DNA of 64,000 nt, from contig MU004232.1 in assembly GCA_010405405.1 (NCBI GenBank), forward strand, positions 2,803,815 to 2,867,814. Direction: 5' to 3'. The DNA comes from Microthyrium microscopicum (lineage: Eukaryota > Ascomycota > Dothideomycetes > Microthyriales > Microthyriaceae). The notes under the pieces were generated by a model, which searched no databases, was not told the DNA's origin, and saw nothing but the letters and a program-made list of their open reading frames with translations. Positions 60,391 to 64,000 of the stretch are shown piece after piece. Both the position numbers and the translations under genes were made by a program. The first letter of the stretch is position 1. The number at the start of each line of letters is the position of its first letter.

Positions 60391-60448
60391 TTATAACTTT
60401 AACTTTATATAATAGTAGAGTTATATACTACTATTATACTAGTATAGT
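60371..60448 (-). tRNA. tRNA-like fossil, RIP-mutated
   Basis: Read on the minus strand, ACTATAC and ATATAGT form a 7-bp acceptor stem with one A-C mismatch. The A-box is TAGTATAATAGTAG (one G-to-A from consensus). The anticodon stem TAACT/AGTTA is perfect, around a 14-nt loop. A 5-nt variable loop follows, then a T-arm with B-box AGTTTAAATCC, which differs from GGTTCAAATCC only by one G-to-A and one C-to-T. The T-stem mismatches are also G-to-A. The extra 7 nt in the anticodon loop could be a tRNA intron. It lies at the end of a repeat unit, so it may be a tRNA-derived SINE head or a tRNA trapped by an insertion. It is unlikely to be functional; the anticodon cannot be trusted after RIP. Confidence 0.45.
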
Positions 60449-62088
60449 AAAATTTTAGACTAAATTATAGTATTAAAGTTAAAATAAATTTAGAGTTAAA
60501 GTTTATAGTTTTTAAATATATATTACTATATATTACTACTACTAATATTTAGCTACTATCTATCTTAATTTTAGCTTTACTTAAACTCTTCTACCTAAAA
60601 TTTATTTAGTAAAAATATACTAGAGTTAAAATAAATCTAAGAAAATTCTTTAAAAAAATTCTTAGCTATTTACTTTAACTTCTAATACTAATATTTAGTA
60701 TCTACTTTTAATACTAAAATTTAATATATACTCTTAATACTTAGCTTCTATTAGCTTTAACTACTAGTATATATATTTAATATTTACTTTCTAATTTAGC
60801 TTTTAGCTTCTAGCTTCTAGTTTTTAGCTCCTAGCTCTTAGCTTCTAGCTTCTAGCTTCTAGTACTTTAACTTCTATATATATTAACTCCTATTTACCTT
60901 AACTTCTATTTATCTTAACTCTTAATACTAATATATACTTAAGTACTTCTTCTTTTAGTATTATAGCTAGTTATTAAATTAAATTTAGTAGTATATCTTA
61001 GTAATAAAGCTTAATATTAGTTAAGGTATCTTATTTTTAAAAGTATAAAAACTATACTTTATTCTAATATTATTCTTTATTATTTTTAGATTAATTAACC
61101 TTATTTAGAAACTATCTTCTATATTTAGAAATAAATAGGAGATAATATATTTAGTAGATATTTCCTAATAATATATTAATCTTATTATAAGACTTAGATA
61201 AGAAGCTTAGAGGTATATTTATAAATAAATTAGCTTAAGTAAATAATATTTCTAATATTAATTTTTATAAAGTTCTACTATTACTTTAGGTATAAAGATA
61301 TTTATTAGTATCTATATATTTATTTATATTTATTTTAATTTCTAATACTAATATTTAATATTTTTTTCTAGTTTTTAGCTTTTATACTTATATATAAAGT
61401 TAATTATTATTCTTAAAGTAGTACTAGTTTATTATACTACTTATAAAGATAATTATAGTATTATCTATATACTAGCTAAGTTTAATATATATATTACTTA
61501 TATTTATAGCTTCCTTCTTTATTTTTCTTATTTTATATTTCTCTTTTTTTTTTTTACTTTACTATCTTTATTTTTTTCTTTTTTACTCTTTACTCTTTAT
61601 AATAGTTTATATTATAGTAATATATAAAATAAGTAAATAAGTAAGTTAATTTTATATAGAAAGTCTTATTATATATACTAACCTATAAACTTTATTTTAG
61701 TTATATTATTATATTAAGTACTTAGTAAGACTTTATAGTTAAAGTCTTTAATATTATTAATTAGGAAGTAAGTATATAAAGTACTATAGTATATATACTA
61801 ATAGTAAGATTTAATAATAATATCTTTTATTTATATTTAGCTATTAATACTTATAATATAACTATTTAGTTACGCTTTTATAGTAAAATCTAATATAAAT
61901 ATAGCTTTATTTAGTTATAGTAGTTATATAATTAAAGTTATTACTAATATTCTTAATAATTAGCCTAATCTTACTATAGATTATAATAGTATTAATTATA
62001 AAGTTAGTTATAATAAATACTATTTATATAATACTAGAAAATACTTTTATATTTATCTTTATATAAGTAGTTTATAGAAACCTAACGT

Positions 62089-64000
62089 TATAGTAGACGT
62101 TTATAAGCTAGAGTTAGGTTAGTCTATACGTAAAATATTAGACTACTAAAAGTTTATATTTTTAGTAGAGAGATACTTTTATACCTCTATAACTCCTCTA
62201 ATACCTACTTAATAAATATACTCTAAAGCTTATATTACTTAGGTTAATATTCTCTATTAAATATATATAATTTTATATAATATAGTGCTCTTATTAAGTA
62301 AATAGATTTAATAGTATAAAGTTAGGACTTAATAAAAATTCTATTATTAAAATACTATATTAGGAAGACTTAGTAAGATAACTTACTAATAAAATATAAC
62401 CTCTCTTTTAACTATTAGTAATAATATCTACTAAACTAATACCTAATAGTATAATACTACTCTGCTCTATAGCTCTATATATTATTTACTTATACTTACT
62501 CTATTTAAAGTTAACTCTTTATTTAATTCTAGTAGTCTTAGCAACTTACTCTAAAGAGCTCTTTAAAAACTATAACCTAGCTTTTTTAATATTCCTTCTA
62601 AGCTATAGTTTTTAAGAAGCCTATAGTAATATCTAAATTACTAATATACTATACTATACTATACTATATTATAATTAAGCTAAAAGTTAATAGTCTTAAA
62701 TAAATATATTTACTTTATATACTATAGTTACTAATTATTATAATATAAGACTACTAAATAACTAGGTTATAGACTTTAGATAGCTCTTTAGTACCTTATT
62801 ATAAGACTAAGATATAGTAATAATAGGTACTATCCTAATCTATTATAGTAAATATTAAATAATTTATATATACTAAAGAAGATAGTATAAATAATAATTA
62901 AGATATAGAAGATAGAGAAAAGAATATATTATTATAGAGTTTACTAGTTCCTTTAATTCTAGCTAAACTTTTACCTAACTCTAAACTAAAATATTACTAA
63001 CTCTACTTTTTAATACTACTACTTTTTCTTATCTAGTAATTATAAAAATACTATTCTTCTATATTCCTTAATAATAAACTCTATATAAAAGGAAACTATC
63101 TATTCTACTATTAATTATACTAGTTAAAGACTTATAATAGTAATATACTACTTATAAAATATAATAAAACTATAATAAATATATATATAACTAGTACTTT
63201 AATAAATTAGCCCTTAGAGAAATAAGTAAATTTCTAAAAAGACTATAAAATATATTAAAGTAAATATACTTAATAAAGCTTAATATTAATACTAATTTTA
63301 TTATACTAACTAACTAAAGTAGCCTAAAATATATCCTAGAAAAACTTAGAGAGTTATTAAGTAATAAGCCCTTTTATTTTACTAATAATACTACTCTATA
63401 TATACTTTATATCTTTCTATTATATAAACCTTCTTTAAGTTTATTATACTTTTAGTATTAATACTACTTAGATATAAAGGCTTAGACTTATAAAGTATTA
63501 AAGTATATTAAGATATAGAAGTATAATAATAAGAATAAATTTACTAGTCTATATAAGATTAGTAAGTATATTAAAGTAATTTCTATTACTTAGTACGAAA
63601 TTATTTTATATTATCTTTATATAATAACTATTTAATAAATTATATTAGCTATAAAATTTAATACGCCTTTACTATTTACTTACTATATAATTTTAATATT
63701 ATATTTTACTAGATATTAATAACTTCTATAGTATATCTTTATTCTAAGACTTATATTATCTCTTTAACGTTAATAAAGTTATATACGCTAATTATAAAGA
63801 AATTTAGCTATTTAATTTTAATATATCCTAATATCTATCTATAACTACTAAGATTATCTCTACTTAAAAGTACTATAAAAATATATAAAATAACCTTTAT
63901 CTTTACTAATATAAGGCTAAAAAAGAAATAGATAATATATCTATACTTAGCTTATTAAGCTACTTATTTTTTATATCTTTTTACTATAGTAAAAAAATAT
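62089..64000. repeat. Second copy of the long direct repeat, cut by the window end
   Basis: Same orientation as 57122-60172, offset 4967 nt, without the mini-element, so it shows the empty target site near 63030. Confidence 0.8.

Larger units (their letters stand above)
31795..64000. other. 32-kb AT-rich block of RIP-degraded repeats
   Basis: Composition changes abruptly here. A hand count of 31861-31920 gives 12 G/C in 60, and in 31801-31920 there is no CpA and no TpG at all. TpA is everywhere, while CpG and CpT/ApG survive. This is the dinucleotide pattern left by repeat-induced point mutation (CpA to TpA). No frame of 60 or more codons exists on either strand, because TAA and TAG are ubiquitous. 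The recognisable elements are listed separately. In 31.8-34.3, 39.1-40.9, 52.8-55.9 and 60.5-62.1 kb I see only unclassified degraded repeat; around 33.5 kb the minus strand is Lys-rich when read through stops. Confidence 0.9.

Overview
The window looks like nuclear DNA of a filamentous ascomycete (Pezizomycotina; a plant-associated Leotiomycete would fit, but that is a guess). The genes have short introns with GT...AG ends and CTAAC-type branch points. They include secreted aspartic protease, GH30 and AA9-like proteins. The repeat-rich half carries the C-to-T mutation pattern of repeat-induced point mutation (RIP). All gene models were spliced by hand from reading-frame continuity; no database search was possible.

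Two compartments are sharply separated. Positions 1 to about 27.6 kb are balanced in base composition and gene-bearing. In order they hold: a broken amidase at the left edge (-); a five-exon pepsin-like aspartic protease (+); a GH30 glycanase (-); a membrane-anchored beta-propeller lectin-like gene of doubtful integrity (+); an unrecognised multi-exon gene (-); an AA9-like lytic polysaccharide monooxygenase with an acidic tail (+); a 3-beta-HSD/sterol dehydrogenase-like short-chain dehydrogenase (-); a 917-aa unknown (+); a 455-aa unknown (+); a 705-aa membrane protein (+); a small Cys-rich, possibly GPI-anchored protein (-); and a UbiA-type prenyltransferase (+). The protease, GH30 and AA9-like products are secreted degradative enzymes, as expected of a saprotroph or plant pathogen. 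There are no operons; the genes are independent units on both strands.

From 27.6 kb the sequence turns into RIP-degraded repeats. A 1.34-kb element with perfect 28-nt terminal inverted repeats (27599-28937) is followed by a 2.7-kb normal-composition island with one unrecognised three-exon gene (29622-31551, -). A 32-kb AT-rich block then runs to the window end. No open frame of 60 codons or more was found in that block on either strand.

The AT block can still be partly parsed. It contains an element with very long terminal inverted repeats (34362-39118) carrying a nested 1.9-kb insertion. A Ty3/Gypsy element on the minus strand follows, with two 162-nt LTRs and a 5-bp target duplication (40928-52795), and a Tad1/I-like LINE on the plus strand lies inside it. 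A miniature LTR element with 230-nt LTRs and a TTTTT target duplication (58062-59195) sits inside a repeat that recurs at 62089. There are two minisatellites with a 50-51-nt period and a tRNA-like fossil at 60371-60448.
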